Source of the DNA: Cytophagales bacterium | GTDB taxonomy: Bacteria; Bacteroidota; Bacteroidia; Cytophagales; Spirosomataceae | NCBI GenBank assembly: GCA_013298025.1 | Contig: JAAFJE010000008.1 | Location: forward strand, 62,001-126,000 | Direction of reading: 5' to 3' | DNA: 64,000 nucleotides | Part shown: positions 25,714-35,143 of the stretch, in pieces | Layout: every line of letters starts with the position of its first letter | Position numbering within the stretch: the first letter of the stretch is position 1 | The notes under the pieces: model-generated | The model's database searches: none | What the model was told of the DNA's origin: nothing | What the model saw: only the letters and a program-made list of their open reading frames with translations | Position numbers and translations under genes: made by a program

Positions 25714-27336
25714 ATGAAACAACTTGGCATACTTATATTTTTCCTCTATTTATTTTCAATAAACCTTACACAGGCCCAACGCAATGCCCAAGAGTATGAA
25801 ACGCAATACCTCAAAGCATTACTTTTATACCAAAATAATGAATTTGATAAAGCAAAACTAGCGTTTGCCCATCTATCTGATACAAAACTTCAAACGGTTG
25901 CTGAAATTCAGCCGTATGCCTATTATTTTAATGCTCTCTGTAGCATAAAATTAGGCAAATGGCTCGATGCCAAATTGATTATCCAAAACCTGCAAGCGGC
26001 GTTCCCGACTTGGGAGAAAAAAGATGAGGTTGCGTATTTGTCGGCCCATATTGCTTTTGAAGACAAAAACTATCCGAGTGCCTTATTTTCGCTTCAAAGT
26101 ATCAGCGATACAAGCCTGCTCAAACAAAGTACGGCCATGAAAGGGCATTATTTGTCACGCCTCAAAGATACCAAAGTGCTGTATGATTTGTTGAACCAAT
26201 TTCCAGAAGAAGCTACGCTAAAAGCCCAGTTGCAGCGTTATGCCGTCAACAGCTACAGCACTGCTACCGAATTGCATCAATATCGCCTCAATAAAGGGTA
26301 TCTCAATTTTGCCTTGCTGTTCCCTATCAATATCGACGAGCTAAATGGTTTCCCAGCCAAACGCAACAACCAGTATGTACTAGATATGTACCAAGGGGCT
26401 ACTTTAGCCAAAAATCAGTTGTTGAAAGAAAACATTAAAGTCAATTTGCAGGTATATGATTTAGGAAACGATGCCGACGAGATGCTCGAATTGATGAATA
26501 ATGCTTATTTCCAATTAAACGATTTGATGATTGGCCCACTTTATGCCGAACCCAACAGGTATGCCAATATTTATGGCGAATTTTACCAAGTGCCATTGGT
26601 CAATCCTATTTCCAATAATATTGGCATTTTAGACTTTTTCGATAAATCATTTTTGGCACAACCGTCAAGCAATATGCAAGCGGTGAAAGGGGCTGAATAT
26701 ATGGTACAAAAAAGCTACCTGAGTCGTAATATCGCCATTTTTTATGGCCCTAATCCAAGCGATTCGAGCATGGCGGCAAACTATAAGCAAGTGCTAGAAG
26801 CTAAAGATTATACGATTACAGCTTTTGAAAAAATTACGTCCAAAACTGAGACCATCGCACGCAAGCTTCCCCAAGGTCGTTTGCATCATGTGTTTTTGGC
26901 AAGCACGCATCAGAAAATAGCAACGGCATTGCTTGGGACCTTGAATCAACAAGGCATAGATGCTCCTTTGCTCACCACTGCCGAGGCATTGAGCCACGTA
27001 AACCTCAATAATACGCTTGTGAATGGTCGAGAATTGTATTGCCTCGACCCCGAATTTATCGACGCAAACAACACCGAAGTAGAAAGATTTCAGAAAGAAT
27101 ATTTGGTGAAATATGGTGTGATTCCATCGTATTATGCTTTTGCAGGCTATGATATTACTTTATTTTGGGGCAGAGTATTGGGTAAATCTTCGACAGGACT
27201 CAAAAAAAGTCTGAGCAACAGCAATACCTACAAAGGGCTATATTTATTGGGCGGATACAATTATATACGTTCACAAGACAACCAAACCGTGCCAATTACG
27301 ACTTTCGATAATTATAAATTTGTCAAAGCCAAATAA
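25714..27336 (+). CDS. Exported TPR plus periplasmic-binding-fold protein (LpoA-like architecture)
   Basis: 540 residues. A signal peptide (ending LTQAQ) is followed by an alpha-helical tetratricopeptide-like half (about 25-190, e.g. YLKALLLYQNNEFDKAKLAFAHLSD). A type 1 periplasmic-binding fold (about 195-535) comes next, with FALLFPINIDELNG as its first strand, LMIGPLYAEPNRYANIYGEFYQVPLVNPISNN as the subdomain crossover and PSYYAFAGYDITLFWGRVLG near the end. This domain order resembles LpoA/LppC activators of penicillin-binding proteins, but branched-chain amino-acid receptors share the second domain. No ABC transporter gene is nearby. It sits 47 bp upstream of hemL. Confidence 0.75.
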   Translation: MKQLGILIFFLYLFSINLTQAQRNAQEYETQYLKALLLYQNNEFDKAKLAFAHLSDTKLQTVAEIQPYAYYFNALCSIKLGKWLDAKLIIQNLQAAFPTWEKKDEVAYLSAHIAFEDKNYPSALFSLQSISDTSLLKQSTAMKGHYLSRLKDTKVLYDLLNQFPEEATLKAQLQRYAVNSYSTATELHQYRLNKGYLNFALLFPINIDELNGFPAKRNNQYVLDMYQGATLAKNQLLKENIKVNLQVYDLGNDADEMLELMNNAYFQLNDLMIGPLYAEPNRYANIYGEFYQVPLVNPISNNIGILDFFDKSFLAQPSSNMQAVKGAEYMVQKSYLSRNIAIFYGPNPSDSSMAANYKQVLEAKDYTITAFEKITSKTETIARKLPQGRLHHVFLASTHQKIATALLGTLNQQGIDAPLLTTAEALSHVNLNNTLVNGRELYCLDPEFIDANNTEVERFQKEYLVKYGVIPSYYAFAGYDITLFWGRVLGKSSTGLKKSLSNSNTYKGLYLLGGYNYIRSQDNQTVPITTFDNYKFVKAK

Positions 27337-27383
27337 CTTCGCATACCCAACGCAAGTGTGCAGAATTTTGATTCTAATTAAAT

Positions 27384-28673
27384 ATGACAACAACCAACAG
27401 TCAAGAACTTTTTGACAGAGCTAAAAACTTTATTCCAGGCGGTGTAAATTCGCCAGTACGTGCTTTCAGGGCAGTAGGAGGTAATCCATTGTTTATCCAG
27501 TCGGCTAAAGGTGCTTATCTTTACGACGAAGATGGCAACGCCTATATCGAACTCATCAACTCATGGGGACCAATGATTTTGGGTCATGCACACGAATTGG
27601 TGGAAAAAGCTGTGGCTGATGCCATCCAAAAGGGTTTTTCGTTTGGTGCACCTACCAAAAGAGAGGTAGAAATGGCCGAACTGATTACAAGTATTGTACC
27701 TTCGGTAGAAAAAGTACGCATGGTAAATTCGGGTACAGAAGCCACGATGTCGGCTATTCGGGTTGCTAGAGGTTTTACAGGAAGAGAAAAAATTATCAAA
27801 TTTGAAGGCTGTTATCATGGACATGGCGATTCGTTTTTGATTGCCGCAGGCTCTGGAGCTATCACGTTTGGGCATCCCGATAGCCCCGGCGTAACCAAAG
27901 GCGTTGCCAACGATACCCTTACCGCTCCGTACAACGATTTGGCAGCCGTACAAACCTTGGTCGATGCCAATCCCAATAATATTGCGTGTATCATCCTAGA
28001 ACCCGTTGTAGGCAACATGGGTTTAGTAAAACCACAAGCGGGCTTTCTCGAAGGACTCCGAGCTTTATGCGACAAAGAAGGAATTGTCTTGATTTTTGAT
28101 GAAGTAATGACGGGTTTCCGTTTGGCAAAAGGCGGCTTCCAAGAACGTTGTGGTGTTATTCCTGATATGACCACAATGGGAAAAATCATCGGTGGTGGTA
28201 TGCCCGTGGGTGCGTATGGTGGTAAAAAAGAAATCATGGATTGCGTTTCGCCAGCAGGTCCCGTGTATCAGGCTGGTACGTTGTCGGGCAACCCGATTGC
28301 GATGGCGGCAGGACAAGCCATGCTGACTTATTTGAGCGAGCATCCAGAAGTTTATACCCGCATCGAAAATGTAGGAAACACGCTTGTGGAGGGCTTCAAA
28401 GCTAATATGCAAAAGTTAGGCTTAAACTTTACCATCAACCACATTGGCTCGATGTTTACGATATTCTTTACAGATAAACCTGTCAATAATTTTGAAGATG
28501 CTAAAACCTCCGATACCGTATTGTTTGGCAAATTCTTCCAAGCGATGCTCAAAAGAGGCATTTATATGGCCCCTTCGCAATACGAAGCCATGTTTATATC
28601 TAACGCTTTGAGCGACGAACACGTTGCTCAAATTTTAGCGGCTAGTGCTGAAAGTTTACAAGAAATTCTGTAA
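27384..28673 (+). CDS. hemL: Glutamate-1-semialdehyde 2,1-aminomutase
   Basis: 429 residues, the standard length. [22 protein letters not shown] is the typical start. [20 protein letters not shown] binds PLP phosphate, [11 protein letters not shown] holds the conserved Asp, and [18 protein letters not shown] carries the PLP-binding lysine. [14 protein letters not shown] closes the active site. It converts glutamate-1-semialdehyde to 5-aminolevulinate for heme synthesis. No other heme gene is adjacent. Confidence 0.97.
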   Translation: MTTTNSQELFDRAKNFIPGGVNSPVRAFRAVGGNPLFIQSAKGAYLYDEDGNAYIELINSWGPMILGHAHELVEKAVADAIQKGFSFGAPTKREVEMAELITSIVPSVEKVRMVNSGTEATMSAIRVARGFTGREKIIKFEGCYHGHGDSFLIAAGSGAITFGHPDSPGVTKGVANDTLTAPYNDLAAVQTLVDANPNNIACIILEPVVGNMGLVKPQAGFLEGLRALCDKEGIVLIFDEVMTGFRLAKGGFQERCGVIPDMTTMGKIIGGGMPVGAYGGKKEIMDCVSPAGPVYQAGTLSGNPIAMAAGQAMLTYLSEHPEVYTRIENVGNTLVEGFKANMQKLGLNFTINHIGSMFTIFFTDKPVNNFEDAKTSDTVLFGKFFQAMLKRGIYMAPSQYEAMFISNALSDEHVAQILAASAESLQEIL

Positions 28674-28749
28674 CTCGGATTTCTAATCCGAGCGTTTGAA
28701 GAATAAGCTCAAGTAAAACTAAAACCACAGGTTGGGTTGCAAACCCAAC
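28674..28749. repeat. Two short hairpins downstream of hemL
   Basis: CTCGGATT (28674-28681) pairs with its complement at 28685-28692 around a TCT loop, immediately after the hemL stop. GTTGGGTT (28731-28738) pairs with its complement at 28742-28749 around a GCA loop. Both are 8-bp stems with 3-nt loops and no T-run. They may end or protect the hemL mRNA, or belong to a dispersed family of tight hairpins seen again near 42.6 and 44.6 kb. Confidence 0.65.
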
Positions 28750-28792
28750 TTGCCAAAACTAAAATCATTGACTCCTAAATTTGAATAAAAAA

Positions 28793-30157
28793 ATGAATAC
28801 GTTTAGACAAAATACAGACCAATTTGGGGTTTATTTGAATAAGCTATATCTGAAAAATGTACGCTGTTTTAAAGGTAATCATGAAATCAACTTGAATGAT
28901 GGGAATAATAATCCTATTCAATGGACGGTGATTTTAGGTAATAATAATGTTGGAAAAACTACGGTTTTAAGAGCAATATCATTATTTGAATTTTTTCACA
29001 GAAAGGAAACACAAAAGTTTAATAATGACATAAGAAGTTTCAGTCTATTTCAAAAATATGTTTCAATTGATGAAAATTTATTATTTATAGGAAGTGAACT
29101 TCTATTAAGGAAAGCAAATGAGTTAATTCCATTAAAGGAAACTCCATTTATTTATGGAGTTGCGGATTTTTGGCCTGAAAAATATAGAGCACAATGGGAA
29201 AGTTTGAATATAGCTTGGCTTGAAAATCTCAATTTAACATATATCAATAATGGTGTATTAGTCAACTCTGATTTTGTTGAAGAGCTTAATCACTTTAAAC
29301 TCTTCGGCTATGGTACTTCACGCATGATGGTTGATTCTCAATCCCCAACTGAAGATAGTACACAAGGACTTTTCGATAATAAAACTTTACTATTGAATGT
29401 AGAAGAATGGTTAAAAGAATTACATTTTGCTGCAATTAGTAAAATAGAAGGGGCTGAAAAAAGGTATAATCAAGTAAAAGACATATTGTGTAAAGGCTTA
29501 TTGCCAGATGTCAAAGATATTCGTATGCAAACCATTCCTGATAAATCAAGCTACGAAACCTTTCCTGAATTTTTGACCTCGAACGATTGGGTTCGTATGG
29601 AAGATTTAGGCTATGGCTACCAAGCTACTTTGGCTTGGGTAGCTGATTTAGCAAAACGAATGTTTGATACTTTCCCAGATTTACCCAATCCATTACATGG
29701 TTCGTCAGTTGTGTTAGTAGATGAAATTGATTTACATTTACATCCAGAATGGCAACGTAAAATCATTAAATACCTTAGTGATTTATTCCCCAATGTACAA
29801 TTTATTGTTACAGCTCATAGTCCGCTTATTATCCAGTCTGCTGATAATGTAAACTTGATAATGCTTGAAAAAGATGATAATCCTGATGGAAATGGCATTA
29901 ATATCAGACAAAGATTTGGTTCATTTCAAGGTTGGACAATTGATGAAATTTTAACAGAGTTAATGAGTTTGGGAGAACGTACTCGTTCAGATTTATATTT
30001 GCAATTGATGGAAGATTTTGAGAATGCTATTTTGGAAAATAGTTACGAAAAAGCTCAGAGCCTTTATAAGCATTTAGACGCAATTCTTTCACCAAGTAGT
30101 TATCAACGTAAAGTTTTACAAATACAAATGTCTTCTTTAATGCCCATTGGAGTATGA
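28793..30157 (+). CDS. ptuA: Septu-type defence ATPase (PtuA-like)
   Basis: 454 residues from ATG 28793 (an in-frame TTG lies at 28781). It is an SMC/OLD-like AAA ATPase: YLKNVRCFKGNHEINL is the opening strand pair, GNNNVGKT is Walker A (about 49-56), and SSVVLVDEIDLHLHPEWQRKI is Walker B with the following D-loop-like segment (about residue 310). FIVTAHSPLIIQSA is the switch histidine region. The gene overlaps the downstream HNH-type gene by 4 bp, the usual arrangement of Septu PtuA-PtuB. In Septu the ATPase assembles with the nuclease to cut nucleic acid on phage infection. Base composition looks AT-richer than the flanking genes, suggesting transfer. Confidence 0.82.
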   Translation: MNTFRQNTDQFGVYLNKLYLKNVRCFKGNHEINLNDGNNNPIQWTVILGNNNVGKTTVLRAISLFEFFHRKETQKFNNDIRSFSLFQKYVSIDENLLFIGSELLLRKANELIPLKETPFIYGVADFWPEKYRAQWESLNIAWLENLNLTYINNGVLVNSDFVEELNHFKLFGYGTSRMMVDSQSPTEDSTQGLFDNKTLLLNVEEWLKELHFAAISKIEGAEKRYNQVKDILCKGLLPDVKDIRMQTIPDKSSYETFPEFLTSNDWVRMEDLGYGYQATLAWVADLAKRMFDTFPDLPNPLHGSSVVLVDEIDLHLHPEWQRKIIKYLSDLFPNVQFIVTAHSPLIIQSADNVNLIMLEKDDNPDGNGINIRQRFGSFQGWTIDEILTELMSLGERTRSDLYLQLMEDFENAILENSYEKAQSLYKHLDAILSPSSYQRKVLQIQMSSLMPIGV

Positions 30158-30891
30158 TTAAATTAGAAGCAGTTCCGCCACCGTCTCAACTTACACCACA
30201 ATTAGTTGCAGAACTAACAACAAAATTCAAACAAGACAAAAGTCCCGTTTGGAATAAAGAGTTTATTAAAAATAGGTTACTCGAATTGAGTAATAGTAAA
30301 TGTGCTTACTCTGAAATCAAACTGCAAGAAGAAGGGAAGTATATGGAGGTAGAACATTTTTTGCCAAAATCAGTACATCCAGATAAAGTAGTAGAATGGG
30401 ATAATTTATTACCTGTGAGCAAGTTTTGTAATACAAAAAAAGGTGATAAAGCTCATCCAATTGTTCATCCTGTTCGAGATGAACCTAAAGAACATCTTTA
30501 TATGATAGATGCAATGATTTTTGGTAAAACTCAAAAAGGAAAAAATGCTGTAATCATATTAGGGTTAAATGATTCAGAACAATTACTAATACCTCGTTCA
30601 GAAATTCGTCGTGCAGTCCAAGTTGAGTTGAACAAGCAATACAACCAAGTTGATTATTTTACAAAGAATTCAGACGTTACCAGAATTTTAGAAATTACAA
30701 ATTCTTTTGAAAACTTATTGAAACAAGGTACAAGAAAAGAAGCTTATAGTGCAACAGTGGCAACTACCATATTAAACGACCCACATTTTTTAGAAATTAA
30801 AAATTTTTTTCAAGCCAATAATCTATGGACAAGTGAGATGGAAGTGTTAGAAAAAGAACTGAAATTCTGTGCATTAGATACAAAACCATAA
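30154..30891 (+). CDS. ptuB: Septu-type HNH nuclease (PtuB-like, TIGR02646-like)
   Basis: 245 residues. The HNH core reads CAYSEIKLQEEGKYMEVEHFLPKS then WDNLLPVSKFCNTKKGDKAHP: His of EHF, Asn of DNLL and the CNxxKG segment are the expected catalytic and structural residues. The first cysteine pair usual in this family (CxYC) reads CAYS, so one zinc ligand may be lost. It is translationally coupled to the ATPase by ATGA overlap. It is the probable effector nuclease of the pair. No reverse transcriptase or retron RNA is seen next to it, so this is stand-alone Septu rather than a retron-Septu. Confidence 0.82.
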   Translation: MIKLEAVPPPSQLTPQLVAELTTKFKQDKSPVWNKEFIKNRLLELSNSKCAYSEIKLQEEGKYMEVEHFLPKSVHPDKVVEWDNLLPVSKFCNTKKGDKAHPIVHPVRDEPKEHLYMIDAMIFGKTQKGKNAVIILGLNDSEQLLIPRSEIRRAVQVELNKQYNQVDYFTKNSDVTRILEITNSFENLLKQGTRKEAYSATVATTILNDPHFLEIKNFFQANNLWTSEMEVLEKELKFCALDTKP

Positions 30892-31230
30892 AAAGCTATT
30901 GATTTAAAATCAAAAAAACGCTCCTCTATTAAACCTCCCCACAAAAACAAATCTAAGCAATACAAGAATTTAAACCATTAGTGAATAATCTGTTGGGTCT
31001 AATGTTGGAGCTTAATACAAGTAAACCACTTACTAAATCTTTATTTTCGAGGGAGATACCAAGATATTACTATCATTATGTTTGACTAAGATACAAAACA
31101 TACGATTGCTATTCAAACAATAAGTTTGCTAGAATCGCTTGAGAATTATGTTTGAACATAATTCTTGCAGTTTAAATATTCGTATTCTCCAAAAAAGCTC
31201 GTAATTTGTCAACAAATTCTCAATTACTTG
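30892..31230. other. Intergenic region with one palindrome
   Basis: About 340 bp of AT-rich sequence after the Septu pair. The only structure is a palindrome at 31142-31165: AGAATTATGTT, two bases, then its exact complement. It ends 66 bp before the glycosyltransferase ATG, making it an operator candidate. No ORF of note. Confidence 0.5.
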
Positions 31231-32190
31231 ATGCGAAAATATTCCATTATCATACCCGTTTACAACCGCCCCGATGAAATAGCCGAATTATTGGCAAGTT
31301 TAGTGAAACAAACCTACCAACAATTTGAGGTGTTGATTATTGAGGATGGCTCGTCGAAACGCTGCGACCATATCGTTGAGCAATTTGAAGGTATGTTAGC
31401 CCTCCATTACGTTTATCAAGCCAATACCGGACAAGGCTTTGCACGCAATGCTGGCTTTCGATTGGCCAAAGGCGATTACTTCATTGTGTTCGATTCCGAT
31501 GTCATTGTGCCGCCTCAGTATTTAGCCCAACTCGACCGAGCTTTACAGCAAAATTTCCTTGATGCCTTTGGTGGCCCCGATGCCGCCAGCGAAGATTTTT
31601 CGCCAATGCAAAAAGCCATCAGTTATGCCATGACTTCGTTTTTTACGACAGGAGGCATTCGTGGAAAAAAGGGAGGTGTTGGCGATTTCCAACCAAGAAG
31701 TTTTAACATGGGCATTTCGAGGGCGACGTTCGAGCAAACCCAAGGCTTTGCCAAAAGAGACATGGGCGAAGACGTAGAATTTAGCTTACGCATGAAAACG
31801 CTGGGGCTGAAAGTCGGCTTGGTAGAAGAAGCATTTGTGTATCATAAACGCCGAGGTAATTTCCGAGATTTCTATAAGCAAATTTTTTCTTTCGGTCGCA
31901 CACGACTGGTATTACGGGCTTATAATCCCAATATCTTGAAACCTATTCATACTTTTCCAGCCGTATTTACGGTAGGATGTTTGTCGCTTTTGCTGTGGTA
32001 TGTGGTGTTTCCGCCTTTTTTCTTGCTTGGAAGTAGCCTCTTGGGACTTTATCTTTTACTTATTTGGATAGATGCCAGCAAACAAAACAAAAGCATTGGC
32101 ATCGGTTTACTGAGCATTGTAGCCGTATTTGTACAGCTTTTTGGGTATGGTTTTGGGTTTTTATATCAATTGTTATGGAGGAAAAAATGA
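31231..32190 (+). CDS. Family 2 glycosyltransferase with C-terminal membrane helices
   Basis: 319 residues. MRKYSIIIPVYNRPDEI is the GT2 nucleotide-binding start. GQGFARNAGFRLAKGDYFIVFDSDVIVP holds the metal-binding DxD-like motif (DSD), and MGEDVEFSLRMKTLG matches the ED acid-base region. Two or three hydrophobic segments near the C-terminus (about 250-310) anchor it to the membrane. ATG 31231 is chosen over an in-frame TTG at 31165 that adds an unlikely leader. It probably transfers a sugar to a lipid-linked or surface glycan. Donor and acceptor are unknown. Confidence 0.9.
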   Translation: MRKYSIIIPVYNRPDEIAELLASLVKQTYQQFEVLIIEDGSSKRCDHIVEQFEGMLALHYVYQANTGQGFARNAGFRLAKGDYFIVFDSDVIVPPQYLAQLDRALQQNFLDAFGGPDAASEDFSPMQKAISYAMTSFFTTGGIRGKKGGVGDFQPRSFNMGISRATFEQTQGFAKRDMGEDVEFSLRMKTLGLKVGLVEEAFVYHKRRGNFRDFYKQIFSFGRTRLVLRAYNPNILKPIHTFPAVFTVGCLSLLLWYVVFPPFFLLGSSLLGLYLLLIWIDASKQNKSIGIGLLSIVAVFVQLFGYGFGFLYQLLWRKK

Positions 32191-32272
32191 AGGTTTTTAT
32201 GTAGTAAAGTAATGGTCATACTCCTTACGTCAATTGCTGGTACTGCCAACTTATTTTAGAACAAGACAGCAC

Positions 32273-32306
32273 AAAAAAGCACAAGACTTTGGCAAGTCTT
32301 GTGCTT
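32273..32306 (-). terminator. Terminator after lepB
   Basis: A perfect 13-bp stem (AAGCACAAGACTT, 32277-32289, with its complement at 32294-32306), a 4-nt loop, and a T-run on the minus strand (32273-32278). The stem also lies downstream of the plus-strand glycosyltransferase. Confidence 0.9.
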
Positions 32307-32332
32307 CAATACGATCAGGCTTTGTCGTTGGC

Positions 32333-33541
32333 CTAATGTACGAATCTGAAAATTCTACTCCATCTAATTTTACCCAAAAACGATTTGTTAGGGTCGAGCG
32401 ACATCCAAACGAATACGGCTTTTCCTACTACGTGGTCGGCTGGTACAAAACCAAAAAACCTTGAGTCTTCCGAATTATGACGGTTATCGCCCATCATAAA
32501 ATAATAATCTTGCTTGAAAGTATAAGAACTAACAAGCTTGCCGTCGATGCTCACTTTGTAGTTTTCTATCACTACATTTTTGTTGCCTTCGTAATATTTG
32601 ATTACATATTTGTATTTATCAATATTCATCGAATCGAGCTTGATGGTCATGCCTTCTTGGGGTACTTGCAAAGGACCAAAATTATCCCTGTTCCAGTTGT
32701 ACAAAGTAGAACTCATCGGTACTTCTTCTGAGTGAATAATACTTGGGCCAACGGTTGTTCTGCTATCTTTGGGTTCGATAATCGGGCTAATTTCTTTTAC
32801 GCCTGCAATCTCTTTTAATTTAGGAATATTAGCCTGACTGGTATTGACCAAGTAGGTGAAAAGTCCTTTTTTCACATCGGCAGAATCGACCAAATAAGGC
32901 CCTGCCAAGTTGTTGTTTTCATGCCCCATCGCATCAATCCCATTGTAGATGCCTAGTTCTTCATAAGGAGCAATATCCGAAATTTCAGCATTGGTTTTCA
33001 ACCAATAGTTATGCTGCATTTTCTCTGGATTTTGGGCAGGCTTGCCGTCGATGTACAATTGTGTATCTTTAATTTCTATCACATCGCCAGGCGTTGCTAT
33101 ACAACGTTTGATATAATAGGTACGCAAATCTAAAGGAGCATCGCCATCTGGAGCAAAATTAGGTACGTTAAATACCACCGCATCGCCCTTTGTTACCTCC
33201 GAAAAACCCGGCAGGCGATAAATCGGCAAGTCAAGCCATGTTAGGTACGAAGGCAAATCTGTACCCCAAATTTTTTGGTGTGTCAAAGGCATTTGAAGCG
33301 GTGTTTTGGGCGTGCGTACACCATAATGCAATTTACTTACAAAAAGGAAATCGCCTACCATCAAGCTGCTTTCCATCGACGACGTAGGGATGGTATAAGC
33401 CTCAAAGAAAAAGAAGCGAATGAGCGTAGCCGCTACTACAGCAAAGGCTATCGAATCGACCCATTCACGAATAACAGATTTTTGTACAGGCTTGGTGGCT
33501 GTGGTATTTGCTGTTGTGGGTTGCGTTTTTTTGTCAAACAT
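32333..33541 (-). CDS. lepB: Signal peptidase I
   Basis: 402 residues, the long form usual in Bacteroidota. One N-terminal membrane helix (about 29-46) leads to AYTIPTSSMESSLMVGDFLFVSK with the catalytic serine (about 55) before Met. YYIKRCIATPGDVIEI carries the general-base lysine (about 145). MMGDNRHNSEDSRFFGFVP is the conserved C-terminal box. A ~150-residue insertion separates the last two. It cleaves signal peptides at the outer face of the inner membrane. It is the last gene of the parA-parB-DUF5683-dapB-lepB set, though a terminator precedes it. Confidence 0.96.
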   Translation of the reverse strand: MFDKKTQPTTANTTATKPVQKSVIREWVDSIAFAVVAATLIRFFFFEAYTIPTSSMESSLMVGDFLFVSKLHYGVRTPKTPLQMPLTHQKIWGTDLPSYLTWLDLPIYRLPGFSEVTKGDAVVFNVPNFAPDGDAPLDLRTYYIKRCIATPGDVIEIKDTQLYIDGKPAQNPEKMQHNYWLKTNAEISDIAPYEELGIYNGIDAMGHENNNLAGPYLVDSADVKKGLFTYLVNTSQANIPKLKEIAGVKEISPIIEPKDSRTTVGPSIIHSEEVPMSSTLYNWNRDNFGPLQVPQEGMTIKLDSMNIDKYKYVIKYYEGNKNVVIENYKVSIDGKLVSSYTFKQDYYFMMGDNRHNSEDSRFFGFVPADHVVGKAVFVWMSLDPNKSFLGKIRWSRIFRFVH

Positions 33542-33647
33542 TGTGTCAAAAATTTCTTGTATCTATCATTTGCACAGGCATTCACTTGGTGTTCGGCTTG
33601 TGTTATAGCCCATGAGTCGAATGATGTGAAGATTTGTTACAGTTTAT

Positions 33648-33688
33648 AAAAAAAATTGTTGGACACCCCCTTGGGTTGCCCAACAATT
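33648..33688 (-). terminator. Terminator after dapB
   Basis: A 9-bp stem (AATTGTTGG, 33654-33662, with its complement at 33680-33688) encloses a 17-nt GC-rich loop. On the minus strand a T-run follows (33648-33655). It splits dapB from lepB, so lepB probably has its own promoter. Confidence 0.75.
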
Positions 33689-33695
33689 GCTTCGA

Positions 33696-34412
33696 TTAAT
33701 TGGCCAATAAATCGTCCATGCCAAAAATGCCTTGCTTACCAGCAAGCCATTCGCCCGCAATGACAGCCCCCAAAGCAAAGCCTTCACGGCCGTGTGCTTG
33801 GTGCATAATTTCGATTTGGTCGATGTCTGAAATATATTTTACGATATGTGTTCCGGGTACTTTACCTTCTCTTGCCGACCAAATGGCCACTTCGTTGGCG
33901 GCAGGAATGGCGTTGTTGACCCACGTATCTTTACCGTCTAAATGTTCAATCAATCCTTCGGCGATGGTAATAGCCGTACCGCTAGGCGAATCTTTCTTTT
34001 CGGTATGGTGAATTTCGGTAGAGCTAACGGCGTATTGTTTTTGAGGATTCATCAATTTGGCCAGCATTTTATTCAACTGGAAAAAGATGTTTACGCCAAT
34101 AGAATAATTCGACGACCAGAAAAACGCTCCTTTGGTTGCCAGCGTTAAGGCTTCTATTTCAGGCTTTTTCTCTAACCATCCCGTTGTACCCGATACCACA
34201 GGAAAACCTTTTTCAATACAAGTTTTTACATTGTCGAAAGCCGCCAAAGGGTGGCTAAACTCAATCACAACATCTACTTGGTTGGGCGTAAGTGCCTCAA
34301 ATTCGTCACGATTATTTACATCAATACGAGCGACGATATTATGACCTCGGCTCAGGGCGATTTTTTCGATAACCTTACCCATCTTGCCATAGCCGAGCAA
34401 AACTATGTTCAT
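33696..34412 (-). CDS. dapB: 4-hydroxy-tetrahydrodipicolinate reductase
   Basis: 238 residues. LLGYGKMGKVIEKIA is the NAD(P)H-binding loop, VVSGTTGWLEK the conserved central strand, and SSTEIHHTEKKDSPSGTA the DapB signature with catalytic His and Lys. FALGAVIAGEWLAGKQG closes the C-terminus. It reduces hydroxy-tetrahydrodipicolinate in the lysine/diaminopimelate pathway. It lies 31 bp after the DUF5683 gene, consistent with an operon. Confidence 0.96.
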   Translation of the reverse strand: MNIVLLGYGKMGKVIEKIALSRGHNIVARIDVNNRDEFEALTPNQVDVVIEFSHPLAAFDNVKTCIEKGFPVVSGTTGWLEKKPEIEALTLATKGAFFWSSNYSIGVNIFFQLNKMLAKLMNPQKQYAVSSTEIHHTEKKDSPSGTAITIAEGLIEHLDGKDTWVNNAIPAANEVAIWSAREGKVPGTHIVKYISDIDQIEIMHQAHGREGFALGAVIAGEWLAGKQGIFGMDDLLAN

Positions 34413-34443
34413 ACTATAATGTTTGGTATTAAATTAAATGAGA

Positions 34444-35067
34444 TTATTTCAGCGTAAATGTGAGTTTTGCCCCAAAAACGGGTTCAGCGATATTAGGACT
34501 ACTAAACGAAGGCTGGATTTTCAACGAAATATCATCCGTCAAATCAAACGTTTTTAAGTGAGCCGTTACGTTGGCATCAATAATATTGGCGGCCCATACC
34601 ACGAAAAGAATCAAATAAGAGCCATCTCGGTTGCGTCGGTAGGCATCTACTCTTCTTTTCAATTGGTCGGCACTCAAAGCTCTCGTTGCACCGTCAAAGT
34701 CGATTACTTCTATGGTTGTTCCCGAAGCTTTGTAATAAATTTCCTCGTAATATTTGCGGAAGTATTGGTAGTTGTTATTATTCATGATGATGAAATAAAC
34801 ATTTACCCCAAATCCGCCATATACCAAGGGTAATTTCCAATATTGTCGGTTATAAATTTGTCCCCAACCTGGCACCATCAACGAACGCATGGTTGCCACA
34901 CGAGGAATAATTTTATACTTTGCTTTGGCACTATCTTTGGTTTTCGCCACATCGGTTTTAGCAGTGGCAAGATTAATGGTATCTGCCCTGACAACCTGTG
35001 CTTGTGCCTGAAAAAAGCAGCTACAAATACAGCAAAGCAAGCCAATAATCCAATATTTTTTATTCAT
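34444..35067 (-). CDS. DUF5683 membrane protein
   Basis: 207 residues. An N-terminal signal or signal anchor (about 5-24) precedes the core PRVATMRSLMVPGWGQIYNRQYWKLPLVYGGFG, the hallmark of DUF5683. A second hydrophobic stretch (GSYLILFVVWAANIIDANVTAHL) and a beta-rich tail (SLKIQPSF, AKLTFTLK) follow. The function is unknown. In Bacteroidota it sits between parB and dapB, as here. Confidence 0.85.
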   Translation of the reverse strand: MNKKYWIIGLLCCICSCFFQAQAQVVRADTINLATAKTDVAKTKDSAKAKYKIIPRVATMRSLMVPGWGQIYNRQYWKLPLVYGGFGVNVYFIIMNNNNYQYFRKYYEEIYYKASGTTIEVIDFDGATRALSADQLKRRVDAYRRNRDGSYLILFVVWAANIIDANVTAHLKTFDLTDDISLKIQPSFSSPNIAEPVFGAKLTFTLK

Positions 35068-35143
35068 GCTAGTACTCTTTATAATAAAATAGCCTACCCC
35101 ATAGGCATTGGTGCTGTACGAACGACAAACCTCCTTGATAAGC

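Noticed and set aside
28793-30891. Retron-associated Septu
   Set aside because: No reverse transcriptase or msr/msd-like structure lies beside the pair.
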